Source: Streptomyces sp. NBC_01476 (GTDB lineage Bacteria; Actinomycetota; Actinomycetes; Streptomycetales; Streptomycetaceae). Taken from it: a stretch of DNA of 64,000 nucleotides. The notes below the pieces were generated by a model. That model did not search any database. It was not told the origin of the DNA and saw nothing but the letters and a program-made list of their open reading frames with translations. The stretch is taken from contig NZ_CP109446.1 in the NCBI RefSeq assembly GCF_036227265.1, forward strand, positions 2,183,501-2,247,500, read 5' to 3'. This document shows positions 18,304-26,788 of this stretch, piece after piece; the first letter of the stretch is position 1; every line of letters starts with the position of its first letter. The translations under genes and the position numbers were made by a program.

Positions 18304-19779
18304 TTGTCGAAATCAATCACTCTCACCGATGGTGAGCGACTGTTGATCGATGCCCTGCAGATAGCACCCCGCATCTCCTGGTCGGCGCTGGGTGCGGCGC
18401 TGGGCATCACCCCCGTGACCGCGGCGCGGAGGTGGCGCCACCTCACCGAGAACGGCGTCGCCTGGGTCACCGTCGGCCCCGGCATGACCTACCGCAACGC
18501 CCAGTGCCTGGCCTATGTGGAGATCACCTGCCATCCCGCGCACCGGATGCGGGTCGCCCAGGAACTGGCCACCCATCCGCCGGCCCTCAATGTGGAGCTG
18601 ACCTCGGGCCGCGCGGACATCCTGGTCACCGTCGCGGCGGCCGACCTCACCACGATGTCCCACTACCTGCTGGAACACCTCGGCCAGGTGGAACACGTGC
18701 TGACCACCCGGGCCTGGTTCGCCACCCGGCTGTACGCCGAGGGCTCGGTGTGGCGGCTCGGGGATCTCGCGCCCCGCGCGGCGGCGCTGCTCGACCAGCG
18801 GCGTGACGACCGGCCCGCGCAGCGGCCCGGCGACGCGCCGCTCGCCCTCACCGACACCCTCAAGACGATGCTGACCCACCTCTCGCACGACGGGCGCGCC
18901 TCGTACGCAGAACTCGCCGAACGGGCCGGCGTCAGCCCCACCACCGCCCGCCGCCAGGTGGAATACCTGCTGGCCTCCGGCGTCATCCTGCCCCGTACCG
19001 ATGTCGCCGCGGCGGTCTGCGGATGGCCGGTGCAGGCGTATCTGTGGGCGAACGCCCCGGTCGACGCCCGCGCCGACAGCGCCCAGGCGCTCAGCCGGCT
19101 GCGCCAGGCCCGCCTGTGCGCGACCGTCGCGGCCGAGTCCAGCCTGGTGCTCGGCACCTGGCTGCGCACGGTGGAGGAGGTCCACCGGCTGGAGCTGGCG
19201 ATGGCCGCGAAACTCCCCCAGGTCCAGGTGGTCGACCGCCTCATCGTGCTGCGTACCGTCAAGCGCATGGGGCGGCTGCTGGACGAGCTGGGCCGGGCGG
19301 TCGGCCACGTCCCCGTCAACTTCTGGGACGACCTCACCGAGCACGGGGATTTCCTCCCGATCAGCTCCTTATCGGACCGTCGCCGGGCGGAAGTGCGGGA
19401 GCCGGGGCGGGAGTTGGAGTGGGAGTCGGTGTGGGAGTCGGTGTGGGAAACTCTGATCAGCCGGTTCGCGGTCCGGGGGTGGCCGCGGCGGCCGTCGAGG
19501 GGAGTGCAGCGTGACGCAGAATGGTTTCCGCGCCGAAGAGATCGACACCAGCAGACCGCACCCTGCGCGGATCTACGACTACCTGCTGGGCGGCAAGGAC
19601 AACTACGAGGTGGACCGCGAGGCGGGCAACCAGATCGCCTTCGCGGCGCCCGAGGTGCGGATCGGCGTACGGGCGAACCGCGCGTTCCTGCAGCGCGCGG
19701 TCCGGTACGTGGTCGGCAGCGGGGTCCGGCAGATCCTCGACATCGGCACCGGGCTGCCCACCTCGCCGAACGTCCATGA
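18304..19779 (+). CDS. Lrp/AsnC family regulator with two HTH-ligand units; 3' end runs into the next gene
   Basis: The first 375 or so residues are a doubled Lrp/AsnC protein: HTH 1 at about 5-50 (LGAALGITPVTAARRWRHL), a first RAM-like ligand domain, HTH 2 at about 195-240 (LAERAGVSPTTARRQVEYLL), then a second ligand domain ending near FLPISSLSDRR. It is divergent from the amidohydrolase/ABC operon and is the likely regulator. The start is uncertain: TTG 18304 after GGGTGG, or in-frame GTGs at 18295/18298, or ATG 18265. After a 12-base tandem repeat (about 19417-19446) the frame stays open and overlaps the methyltransferase gene by 269 bases; that tail is probably not native. Confidence 0.82.
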   Translation: MSKSITLTDGERLLIDALQIAPRISWSALGAALGITPVTAARRWRHLTENGVAWVTVGPGMTYRNAQCLAYVEITCHPAHRMRVAQELATHPPALNVELTSGRADILVTVAAADLTTMSHYLLEHLGQVEHVLTTRAWFATRLYAEGSVWRLGDLAPRAAALLDQRRDDRPAQRPGDAPLALTDTLKTMLTHLSHDGRASYAELAERAGVSPTTARRQVEYLLASGVILPRTDVAAAVCGWPVQAYLWANAPVDARADSAQALSRLRQARLCATVAAESSLVLGTWLRTVEEVHRLELAMAAKLPQVQVVDRLIVLRTVKRMGRLLDELGRAVGHVPVNFWDDLTEHGDFLPISSLSDRRRAEVREPGRELEWESVWESVWETLISRFAVRGWPRRPSRGVQRDAEWFPRRRDRHQQTAPCADLRLPAGRQGQLRGGPRGGQPDRLRGARGADRRTGEPRVPAARGPVRGRQRGPADPRHRHRAAHLAERP

Positions 19780-20308
19780 GATCGCCCAGGAAGTGGCGCC
19801 CGACGTGCGCATCGCGTACGTCGACAACGACCCGATCGTGAACACGTACGCCAACGCGCTGCTCAGCCGCTCCGGGGCGACCAGCGTCGTGCTCGCCGAT
19901 CTGCGTGACCCGCGGGCCATCGTGGAGCACCCCGAGGTCCGGAAGGTCATCGACTTCGACCGGCCGGTCGCGCTGCTCCTGGTGGCGATCCTGCACTTCC
20001 TCACCGACGCGGAGCAGCCCGAGCGGATCGTCGCGACGCTGCGCGACGCGCTGCCGGCCGGCAGCTTCCTGGTGCTCTCCCACGCCACCGGTGACTTCGC
20101 CGACCGCAGTGAGGCCCAGGCCGTCTACAACAACGCCACCGCCACGCTCAACCTGCGCTCCCGCGCCGAGGTCGAGCGCTTCTTCGACGGCTTCGACCTC
20201 GTCGAACCGGGCCTGGCCCAAGTGCCGTTCTGGCGCCCCGACACCCCGCCCCCGCCCAAGTCCCGCGAGATCGGCTTCTACGGCGCCGTAGCCCGCACAT
20301 CCGGCTGA
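19511..20308 (+). CDS. SAM-dependent methyltransferase, DUF574 (Methyltransf_19) family
   Basis: A 265-residue protein of the DUF574 family, abundant in Streptomyces. The family opening is clear (HPARIYDYLLGGKDNYEVD). The SAM-binding strand-loop is ILDIGTGLPTSPNVHE, and later motifs include YVDNDPIV and LAILHFLTDAE-like VAILHFLTD. The start is a GTG at 19511 with GAGGGGAG upstream. Substrates of this family are not established. It lies within the 3' overrun of the preceding regulator frame. Confidence 0.9.
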   Translation: MTQNGFRAEEIDTSRPHPARIYDYLLGGKDNYEVDREAGNQIAFAAPEVRIGVRANRAFLQRAVRYVVGSGVRQILDIGTGLPTSPNVHEIAQEVAPDVRIAYVDNDPIVNTYANALLSRSGATSVVLADLRDPRAIVEHPEVRKVIDFDRPVALLLVAILHFLTDAEQPERIVATLRDALPAGSFLVLSHATGDFADRSEAQAVYNNATATLNLRSRAEVERFFDGFDLVEPGLAQVPFWRPDTPPPPKSREIGFYGAVARTSG

Positions 20309-20540
20309 CCCACTCCCACCCGGCTCCGTAACCCGCCCCCGGGGCCGAACCCCCGCAGAACCGGCCGCCCGTTCCCGGCTGCCCCGCCCGGGCGACGCGG
20401 TGGCTCCGCGGGGCCGGTGGTTTCCGTGCGAACTGGGCGCGCGTCAGCCGCCGTTCCGTCCTCCGCCAGGGGGCGTCCGCCACCGCGGCCGGCCCGCCTC
20501 TGCCGCGGGGAGGGGCGTGGTCGCGGGGCGGGGCCGTGGG

Positions 20541-21629
20541 TCAGGTCTGCTGCTGCTCCTGCGTGGTCCGCTCGCGGAGCCGCTGTTCGACGGCCTCCCG
20601 TACGCGCGCGTCCTCGCGCAGCTTGCGCTGGACGCGGCTGCGGCGGGCGAGGACGATCACCGCGACGATCACCGCGATCAGGAGGATGACCAGCACCAGC
20701 AGCGTCCACGGCACCGCCCAGCCGTGTGCCGTGGCCCGGACCGCCCCCAGGGGACTGGTCGAGCCCGACGCGTCGGTGAGCAGCGGCGTGAGCGTGGCGG
20801 TCGCCGCCACCCGTACCCCCGGCGCCACACCGTGCACCGGCACCTTCACCTTCCAGCTCTCGCCGGGCAGCAGCTGCGGCGGCGCGGCGATGGCGCCCGA
20901 CGCGGTGCGCAGCCGGCCGAACGGTCCGGAGACCGAGACCGTCTGCTGCGCCGACAGGATCGCGTTGCCGGTGTTGTGGATCGTGTAGGTGACGGTCGCG
21001 TCACCCGTGCCGAACGGATTGGCCGTGCCGGCGAACCCCACGTGCAGGTCCTCGACGGCGAGGCCCGGCTTGAGTTCGCCGCTGACCCGCAGCTTGACCC
21101 GGATCCCGAGCCGCCGGTCCACATTGATGCCCTCGGCGTCGTCGCGCTGCGTCAGCGAGGTGAGGATGCCGCCCACGTAGTCGCCGGGCGTGGCGTTCTT
21201 CGGCACGGTGACGGTGAAGGGCACGTCGGCGGACTGCCCGGGCTTGATCACGACGCTGTCGTGGCCCGCGTGGACCCAGGCCCCGATCCCGACCGACTTC
21301 TTGCCCTTGGGGAGCAGGTCGAGCTGGCCGGTGCCGGTGGTGAATCCGTCGGCGGCGTAGACGGCGAGTGTGACGGGCACCGCGCCGCGGTTGGCGACGG
21401 TCATGGTGTCCTTGACCTGCGCGCCGGGGTTGACGGAGTAGCTGAAGCTGGACCGGTCGGCGCCGTACCCGTTCGCGGCCGTCCTGACCGTCCAGGTGAC
21501 GTCGCCGTCGTCGGCCGCCGCGGGGCCGGCGTTCAGACCGGCGATCGCGAAGGCGGCGAGCAGGGCCAGGGCGACGGTACGGAGCAGGGCGGCGCCGGTG
21601 GTCTTCCGGCGCGTTGCGAACGCGTGCAT
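20541..21629 (-). CDS. DUF916-like (WxL-interacting type) membrane-anchored surface protein
   Basis: A 362-residue exported protein: Sec signal peptide (residues about 1-40, cleavage near AAADDG), two Ig-like beta domains and a C-terminal transmembrane helix (LLVLVILLIAVIVAVIVLA) followed by a charged cytoplasmic tail. The first domain (WTVRTAANGYGADRSSFSYS, then MTVANRGAVPVTLAVYAADG) resembles DUF916, the peptidoglycan/WxL-interacting domain known mainly from Firmicutes. AGGAG lies eight bases before the ATG. It follows the phosphatase gene whose tail looks WxL-like, so the two products may associate on the cell surface. Confidence 0.8.
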   Translation of the reverse strand: MHAFATRRKTTGAALLRTVALALLAAFAIAGLNAGPAAADDGDVTWTVRTAANGYGADRSSFSYSVNPGAQVKDTMTVANRGAVPVTLAVYAADGFTTGTGQLDLLPKGKKSVGIGAWVHAGHDSVVIKPGQSADVPFTVTVPKNATPGDYVGGILTSLTQRDDAEGINVDRRLGIRVKLRVSGELKPGLAVEDLHVGFAGTANPFGTGDATVTYTIHNTGNAILSAQQTVSVSGPFGRLRTASGAIAAPPQLLPGESWKVKVPVHGVAPGVRVAATATLTPLLTDASGSTSPLGAVRATAHGWAVPWTLLVLVILLIAVIVAVIVLARRSRVQRKLREDARVREAVEQRLRERTTQEQQQT

Positions 21630-21652
21630 CGGGGGATTCTCCTGGGGACAGA

Positions 21653-21686
21653 GGCGGGGCAGGCCACGCGAGGGGCCTGCCCCGCC
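21653..21686 (-). terminator. Strong hairpin between phosphatase and DUF916-like genes
   Basis: GGCGGGGCAGGCC and GGCCTGCCCCGCC form a perfect 13-bp stem with an 8-base loop, 19 bases after the phosphatase stop and just before the ribosome binding site of the next gene in the same direction. It should end or attenuate transcription between the two genes. Confidence 0.65.
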
Positions 21687-21704
21687 CGGGTGGAACAGGT
21701 CCGA

Positions 21705-23681
21705 TCAGCTGCTGAGCGCGGTGATCGTGAGAGTGGCGCTGTAACCGCCCTTTTCAACGCTGTCCGGGATCTTCAGATCCAGGTCGGCGCCGAGCTTGGC
21801 GGTACCCCGGGGGTGGCCCTGATCGGCCGAACCCAGACCGCGCGAGACGGACAGACCCTTGCCCTTGTCGTCGTAGCCGGAGGCCACCGAGTCGCTGGCC
21901 TTGGCGCCCGCGCCGTCCTGCAGAACGCGCGGCTTCCAGCCCAGGTAGGAGCCGGAGAACGTCTTGCCGGCGTCCTGGAAGTCGCTCACACTGGCCGAGA
22001 TCGACCAGGGAGCCAGCGAGCGGCGGCTGTCCGACACGGCGATCGGGTTGATCTTGCCGGTCGCGGTGAAGTGGTCACCGTTGACCTCCTGGGCGGTGCC
22101 GAGGTCGACCAAACCGTTGTAACCGTCGATCGTCCAGCCGAACTCACCCGGAGCGGCGGTCGGCACGTTGACCTGGAGGTCCTGGCCGGTGCCGTGGTAC
22201 GGGTGCACGGTGACCTTGTCGACGAGCGAGCCCACCGGCTGGTCGGCCGTGGTGTTCTCGCACCAGTTGCCGTGCTGCACCGAGGAGTTCGGCGCCGCGC
22301 AGGTGCCGCTGCGGACGTTCTCGACCACGAGCTTGTCGTTGCGCACCTGCACCTTGACGTAGGTGCGGACGTGCTCCTGGTTCTGGACCGAGTTGTACCA
22401 GTACTTCTTCGGGTCCAGCGGGTCGGCGCCGTTGCCGGCACCGCTCGTACCGCTGTTGTCCGGGGCCGTGATGTCGTAGTACTTAGAGCCCGAGGCGGAG
22501 TTGGCCGTCACGTAGAGGACGCCGCCGGGACCCGGGTACACGTCGGCGGCACCGGGCTGCTCGGCCGCGTCCGCCTTCTCCCCGTTCTTGATCAGGTAGC
22601 TGCGGGAGTAGCTGTGGTCGTGGCCCTGGAGCACCAGGTCGACACCGAGCTTGGAGAAGGTGGTCGGGAAGGCCACACGACGGACCTTGTTGTCGCCGTC
22701 CTTCGCGTGGTCGGCCGGGGAGTAGATCGAGTGGTGGTACGTGAGCACCTTCCACTTCGCCTCGGCGCCGTGCTCCTTGATGACCTTGCTGACGTAGTCG
22801 ATGTGCGCCGCGTCACCGCCGCCGCCCTGGGAGGTGGCGTAGCTGTTGCTGTTGAGGTCGATGAACAGCACATCCTTGTAGATGTACCAGTAGTCACCGC
22901 CGGAGGTGTTGGAGGCCGGGTCGCCGTTGGAGTACAGCGCGGCCGACCGGTCGGTGTTCGGGGTGTAGAAGTGCTGCTCGTACGCCTTGCCGCCGACGTC
23001 GTGGTTGCCGATGGTGGCCGCCCACGGGTACTGGCGCAGCTTGTCGGGCGCCAGGAAGGCGTTCCACTGGGACTCGGTGTTGGCCGTCTCGACCTGGTCA
23101 CCGCCCGACACCAGCAGTTCGGAGTCCGGGTTCGCGGCGAGCGCCACGTCCACGGTGTCCTGCCAGCCGGCCTGGTCCTGTGCCAGATCGCCGGACGAGC
23201 CGATCTGCGGGTCGCCGAAGAACAGGAAGTCGTAGTTGCCTTCGAAATCCTGCGTCTTGAAGGAGTACGTCGAGGACCAGTTGCCCTCGCTGCCGACCCG
23301 GTAGGAGTACTGCGTGTGCTCCTTGAGGTTGGTGGCCGTGGCGTGGCGGTTGAAGCCGCCACTGGTGGCTATGTTCGCGGCGCCCGCGGCGTCGAAGGTG
23401 GCGGCGCCGGCCGGGAACTCGCCGCCCGCCAGCTCCGCGGTCGGGGCGACCTGGAGCTGCTGCGCGGTGTCCGCCGATGAGTACCAGGTCACGGTGCGCT
23501 GCGACTCGTTGGCGCCCACACCGAGGATGATGCCGGTGATCGTGGTCGGTTCGGCGGCCCCGGCGGGGGTCGCCAGGCCGCTGCCGAGTGCCACGGCCAA
23601 GCCCAGGAGCGCTGCGGTGGCCCCGGTTGCCACGCGGCGCCGCACAGGCCCGGGGGCCTGCGTCGGGGGTCTCAATTTCAT
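21705..23681 (-). CDS. Secreted metallophosphatase (purple acid phosphatase-like) with C-terminal WxL-like domain
   Basis: A 658-residue exported protein. After a signal peptide (residues about 1-40, ending TPAGAA) comes an N-terminal fibronectin-type domain. The metallophosphoesterase domain (about 155-400) shows FLFFGDPQIGSSGD, LLVSGGDQVE, ATIGNHDVGG, LTYHHSIYS and LQGHDHSYSRSY, the complete metal-ligand set. The last 170 residues (PWSISASVSDFQDAGKTFSG through KGGYSATLTITALSS) resemble a WxL cell-wall-binding domain. AAGGA lies ten bases upstream of the ATG at 23681; an ATG 33 bases earlier has no ribosome binding site. Likely phosphomonoesterase work at the cell surface. Confidence 0.9.
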   Translation of the reverse strand: MKLRPPTQAPGPVRRRVATGATAALLGLAVALGSGLATPAGAAEPTTITGIILGVGANESQRTVTWYSSADTAQQLQVAPTAELAGGEFPAGAATFDAAGAANIATSGGFNRHATATNLKEHTQYSYRVGSEGNWSSTYSFKTQDFEGNYDFLFFGDPQIGSSGDLAQDQAGWQDTVDVALAANPDSELLVSGGDQVETANTESQWNAFLAPDKLRQYPWAATIGNHDVGGKAYEQHFYTPNTDRSAALYSNGDPASNTSGGDYWYIYKDVLFIDLNSNSYATSQGGGGDAAHIDYVSKVIKEHGAEAKWKVLTYHHSIYSPADHAKDGDNKVRRVAFPTTFSKLGVDLVLQGHDHSYSRSYLIKNGEKADAAEQPGAADVYPGPGGVLYVTANSASGSKYYDITAPDNSGTSGAGNGADPLDPKKYWYNSVQNQEHVRTYVKVQVRNDKLVVENVRSGTCAAPNSSVQHGNWCENTTADQPVGSLVDKVTVHPYHGTGQDLQVNVPTAAPGEFGWTIDGYNGLVDLGTAQEVNGDHFTATGKINPIAVSDSRRSLAPWSISASVSDFQDAGKTFSGSYLGWKPRVLQDGAGAKASDSVASGYDDKGKGLSVSRGLGSADQGHPRGTAKLGADLDLKIPDSVEKGGYSATLTITALSS

Positions 23682-23814
23682 CAGTTTCTGTTCCTTCTGC
23701 CCACAGAGGTGCATGGAATGGAGATCGTCAAGCTCTCAGCAGCCGGTTAACCAACGCTAAACACGGTCTTGGTGATATCTAAACTTTCCCCGTGCGAAAA
23801 AAATTTGCCGGGAA

Positions 23815-25026
23815 TCACAAAATGAACACCCGTTGCACGAACCACAGGAGTCCCATGGCGGCCACTCCCGCGGAGATGGCGCCGGTCGCCCAGAGGCCCG
23901 CGGTCGGTGCCCGGTGCCGAAGCACCGTCAGAAGCGGGAAGACCAGCGCGATGATCGTCAACTGCACGCCTTCGATACCGACGTTGAAGACCAGCAGGGA
24001 CCACAGCAGCGTCCACGAGAACGCCTTGTCGATCCCCAGCGCGCCCGCGAAGCCGAGGCCGTGCACGAGACCGAAGCAGAACACCACCGCGAGACGGGTC
24101 CAGCCCGCGCGGTCCAGGCTGAAGTGGCCGTGCCCCGCGAGCTCCAGCTCGGTGGCGTCGCCGCCGCGCCGCCAGATCCGCCACAGGTACCAGCCGGCGA
24201 CCACCGCGATCGACAGCGCGATGACCGGCTCCACCACCCGCGACGGCACGTCGACCAGCCCGAGGGCGGCGAGCATGAACGTCACCGAGTGCGCGAGGGT
24301 GAAGCTCGTGGCGGCGAGCACGATCTCGCGCAGGCGCCGCGAGCCGGCGATGAGCGCCAGCAGGAAGAGGATGTGGTCGATCCCGGTCAGCAGGTGCTCG
24401 GCGCCCAGCCGGAAGAACTCCCAGAACCGCTCGTACCACGCCTGACTCATCGAGAAGGACGGATGAGCGGCGTCGAGCGCGGCGCTGCCCGACCGGCCGT
24501 CGACGTCGTAGGTGACGATCGTCTTGGTACCGGAGACGTACTTCTCGGCGTCGGGGAAGAGCTTGCTCGTCACCTGGTGGTCGTCGCCCCGCCCGGCACA
24601 GCTCCAGTCGAGCAGCAGATCGGCGTACGGCACGCCTTCCTGCCGGCCCATGGTGAAGCCGCCGACCCGGGTGGGCGTGCAGACCCTGCCGTCCAGGGTG
24701 ACCGAGAAGCGCCGGGTGACGTAGCCGACGGCCGACGTGGCATGGGCGTTGAGCGCCGCGGCCTGCGCCGTGGTGTCACCCGCGTCGAAGGCGGCGTTGC
24801 CCGTCTTGAAGAGGGGGTCGTCGTGCTCGAAGTCGGCGGCGGACACCACGAAGAGGTCGTACTCCAGCTCCAGCTTTGTGCGCAGGTGCCCCTCGTCACC
24901 GTCGGAGACATGGACGTAGACGACCGACGAGAAGCCGTGGGCAGCCGCCGGCTGCTGCCCGGCGCTGAGGAGGGCGATCACCACCGCGGCGACAGCGACG
25001 ATGGTGCGGCGGACCCGTTGCGACAT
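23815..25026 (-). CDS. HupE/UreJ family membrane protein
   Basis: A 403-residue protein: signal peptide (cleavage near AAAHG), an extracellular domain of about 200 residues, then about seven hydrophobic segments forming the HupE/UreJ_2 domain. The histidine-bearing family motif HLLTGIDHILFLLALIAGS is at about residue 225, followed by FTLAHSVTF and GLVHGLGFAGAL. HupE/UreJ proteins are linked to nickel or cobalt handling, but this branch has no proven substrate. AAGGAG lies five bases before the ATG at 25026. It is upstream of the phosphatase gene in the same direction with a 133-base gap. Confidence 0.88.
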   Translation of the reverse strand: MSQRVRRTIVAVAAVVIALLSAGQQPAAAHGFSSVVYVHVSDGDEGHLRTKLELEYDLFVVSAADFEHDDPLFKTGNAAFDAGDTTAQAAALNAHATSAVGYVTRRFSVTLDGRVCTPTRVGGFTMGRQEGVPYADLLLDWSCAGRGDDHQVTSKLFPDAEKYVSGTKTIVTYDVDGRSGSAALDAAHPSFSMSQAWYERFWEFFRLGAEHLLTGIDHILFLLALIAGSRRLREIVLAATSFTLAHSVTFMLAALGLVDVPSRVVEPVIALSIAVVAGWYLWRIWRRGGDATELELAGHGHFSLDRAGWTRLAVVFCFGLVHGLGFAGALGIDKAFSWTLLWSLLVFNVGIEGVQLTIIALVFPLLTVLRHRAPTAGLWATGAISAGVAAMGLLWFVQRVFIL

Positions 25027-25207
25027 GTGACTCCTTTGACTCCTTATGGTTGAAGCTGCACGTTGCAGGTCACGGGTGAACGGATACCGGCCGGTCGGCG
25101 AACCGTGGAAAAACAAACGCGAGAACGGCGCCCGCGGACAAAGACGGCAGGCACGGGGATAGGAGGATGTGGGCGCACTATCCGCCACTCCTCGGAGGAC
25201 GATCACC

Positions 25208-25879
25208 TTGCGCCCCTCGCTACGGGTCGCCGCCACCCTGGCCGCGGCCGCCGCGCTGGTCACCGGATGCGGCTCCGGCGACGACTGGTCACAGCCGCAC
25301 CCCAAGCCCAGCGCCGTCGGCAACCTCGGCCCGGGGTTCATCGACCCCGCCGCCCCGCCCGCCCCGGAGGCGACCGCCACACCGCGGCCGGGCTCCTGGG
25401 ACGGGGTCCACCCGTCGAAGGGCTACCGCGTGGCGCTGCTCACCGCGGGGAGCGACCGCCCGACCAGGACCCTGGTGAAGGCGGTCGAGGAGTGGGCCGG
25501 GGCAGAGCACGTCGACCTCAGGAAGGTGGTCGCCGACGGCCCGTCCGACCTGCTGCCCAGCATCACCAAGGCGCTGGAGATGGGCCCGGACCTCATCGTC
25601 AGCGCGGGCAACGACCTGATCGACCCGCTGGCGACGGTCACGCCGAGCCACCTGTCACAGCAGTTCCTCGTCGTGGGCGCGGAGTTGGCCGAGCCGACCC
25701 ACAACGTCACGGCGGTCGACTGGTCCGGTGCGTCCTTCCGCGGCGAAGGACTCGGCGCGTCCTCCACGTACGACCCGGCCTCTTTCACCCCCGTGCGCTC
25801 GGCCGCCTCCATCAGGGCGGGCGTGGCGGCGGTCCTCAACGACCTGACCGGGATCGTCATCTGGCTCGACACGGTCTAG
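25208..25879 (+). CDS. BMP-like extracellular lipoprotein
   Basis: A 223-residue lipoprotein with lipobox ALVTGC at about residue 20. After a Pro-rich linker, residues 75-220 (GYRVALLTAGSDRPTRTLVK and PDLIVSAGNDLIDPLA) look like the first half of a periplasmic-binding/BMP fold. The natural start is a TTG at 25208, with GGAGGA eight bases upstream, which places the hydrophobic signal correctly; an ATG at 25169 would put 13 polar residues before it. It is shorter than full BMP proteins (about 340 residues), so ligand binding is uncertain. Confidence 0.75.
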   Translation: MRPSLRVAATLAAAAALVTGCGSGDDWSQPHPKPSAVGNLGPGFIDPAAPPAPEATATPRPGSWDGVHPSKGYRVALLTAGSDRPTRTLVKAVEEWAGAEHVDLRKVVADGPSDLLPSITKALEMGPDLIVSAGNDLIDPLATVTPSHLSQQFLVVGAELAEPTHNVTAVDWSGASFRGEGLGASSTYDPASFTPVRSAASIRAGVAAVLNDLTGIVIWLDTV

Positions 25880-25920
25880 CCGGGGCGGGGCCTGTCCGGG
25901 GCCGGAACCCTTCGCGCCCG

Positions 25921-26682
25921 TCAGTGGGAGAGGAGCTGCTGGCCGCCGTCGATGTCGTACGTCGCGCCGGTGAGCGCGTCGTTGGCCATGATGTGCAGGG
26001 CCAGCGCGGCGACGTCGGCCGGCCCGACGACCCGTCGGATGGGGAGCGTGGTGCGCAGCTCCTCACGCCGGGCTTCGAGCCCGTCGCCGAGGAGCGAGGC
26101 CGACAGGGGTGTGTCGACGAATCCGGCGGCGATGAGGTTCACCCGGACCGGGGCCAGTTCGAGCGCCAGGTTGGCGGTGAGGGCGGGCAGCGCCGCGGTG
26201 AGCGAGGCCATGACGGACAGGCCGATGCCGGGGCGCCGGCCGCCGGTGCCGCCGATGAAGAGCAGTGTGCCGCCGGGCCGGACCGTGTCACGGCTGTAGA
26301 GACCGACCGCGAGGGTCATGGCGATGCGCCGCCCGAAGTCACGGCGGGCGGCATCGATGTCCATGTCCGCCAGCGGCATGTACGAGGGGCTGCCGGCGGT
26401 GACCATCACATGGTCGACCGGGCCGGGCAGCTCCTGGAAGAACCGCTCCAGGCGGTCGGTGTCGGTGGCGTCGAACGCCGCTGTGCTCACCGGGTCGAGT
26501 TCGAGCGCGGCCTGCTGGAGCCGCTCGGGGTTGCGGGCGACCAGGATCACCCGGCCGCCGTCCGCACGTACCTGGCGGGCGGTCTCGAGTCCGATACCCG
26601 CGCTGGCACCGATCACCACGACCGTCTGATCGGCGAGAGCGGGCCGGCGCTGGGCGCTGGGGGAACCGGGTGCGGCGGTCAT
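25921..26682 (-). CDS. SDR-family oxidoreductase lacking the catalytic Tyr/Lys
   Basis: A 253-residue Rossmann-fold protein. The nucleotide motif VVIGASAGIGLETARQ is near residue 25 and the late family segment LELAPVRVNLIAAGFVDTPL is intact. Where the YxxxK pair should be, it reads GIGLSVMASLTAALPALTAN: no tyrosine and no lysine. A small SDR subgroup carries this change, so it is probably genuine; dehydrogenase activity is then doubtful. The start is the ATG at 26682. It is in the same direction as the XRE regulator gene upstream (106-base gap), and may be under its control. Confidence 0.85.
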   Translation of the reverse strand: MTAAPGSPSAQRRPALADQTVVVIGASAGIGLETARQVRADGGRVILVARNPERLQQAALELDPVSTAAFDATDTDRLERFFQELPGPVDHVMVTAGSPSYMPLADMDIDAARRDFGRRIAMTLAVGLYSRDTVRPGGTLLFIGGTGGRRPGIGLSVMASLTAALPALTANLALELAPVRVNLIAAGFVDTPLSASLLGDGLEARREELRTTLPIRRVVGPADVAALALHIMANDALTGATYDIDGGQQLLSH

Positions 26683-26788
26683 GCCCCGATTGTCACGCTT
26701 CGGTCCGCCGCGCGCCTGCCGGGTGACCCGTCCGGCGGCCACCAGGCCGGCGGCCACCCGGCCGGCAGCCGCGCCCCGACCCGGGCCG

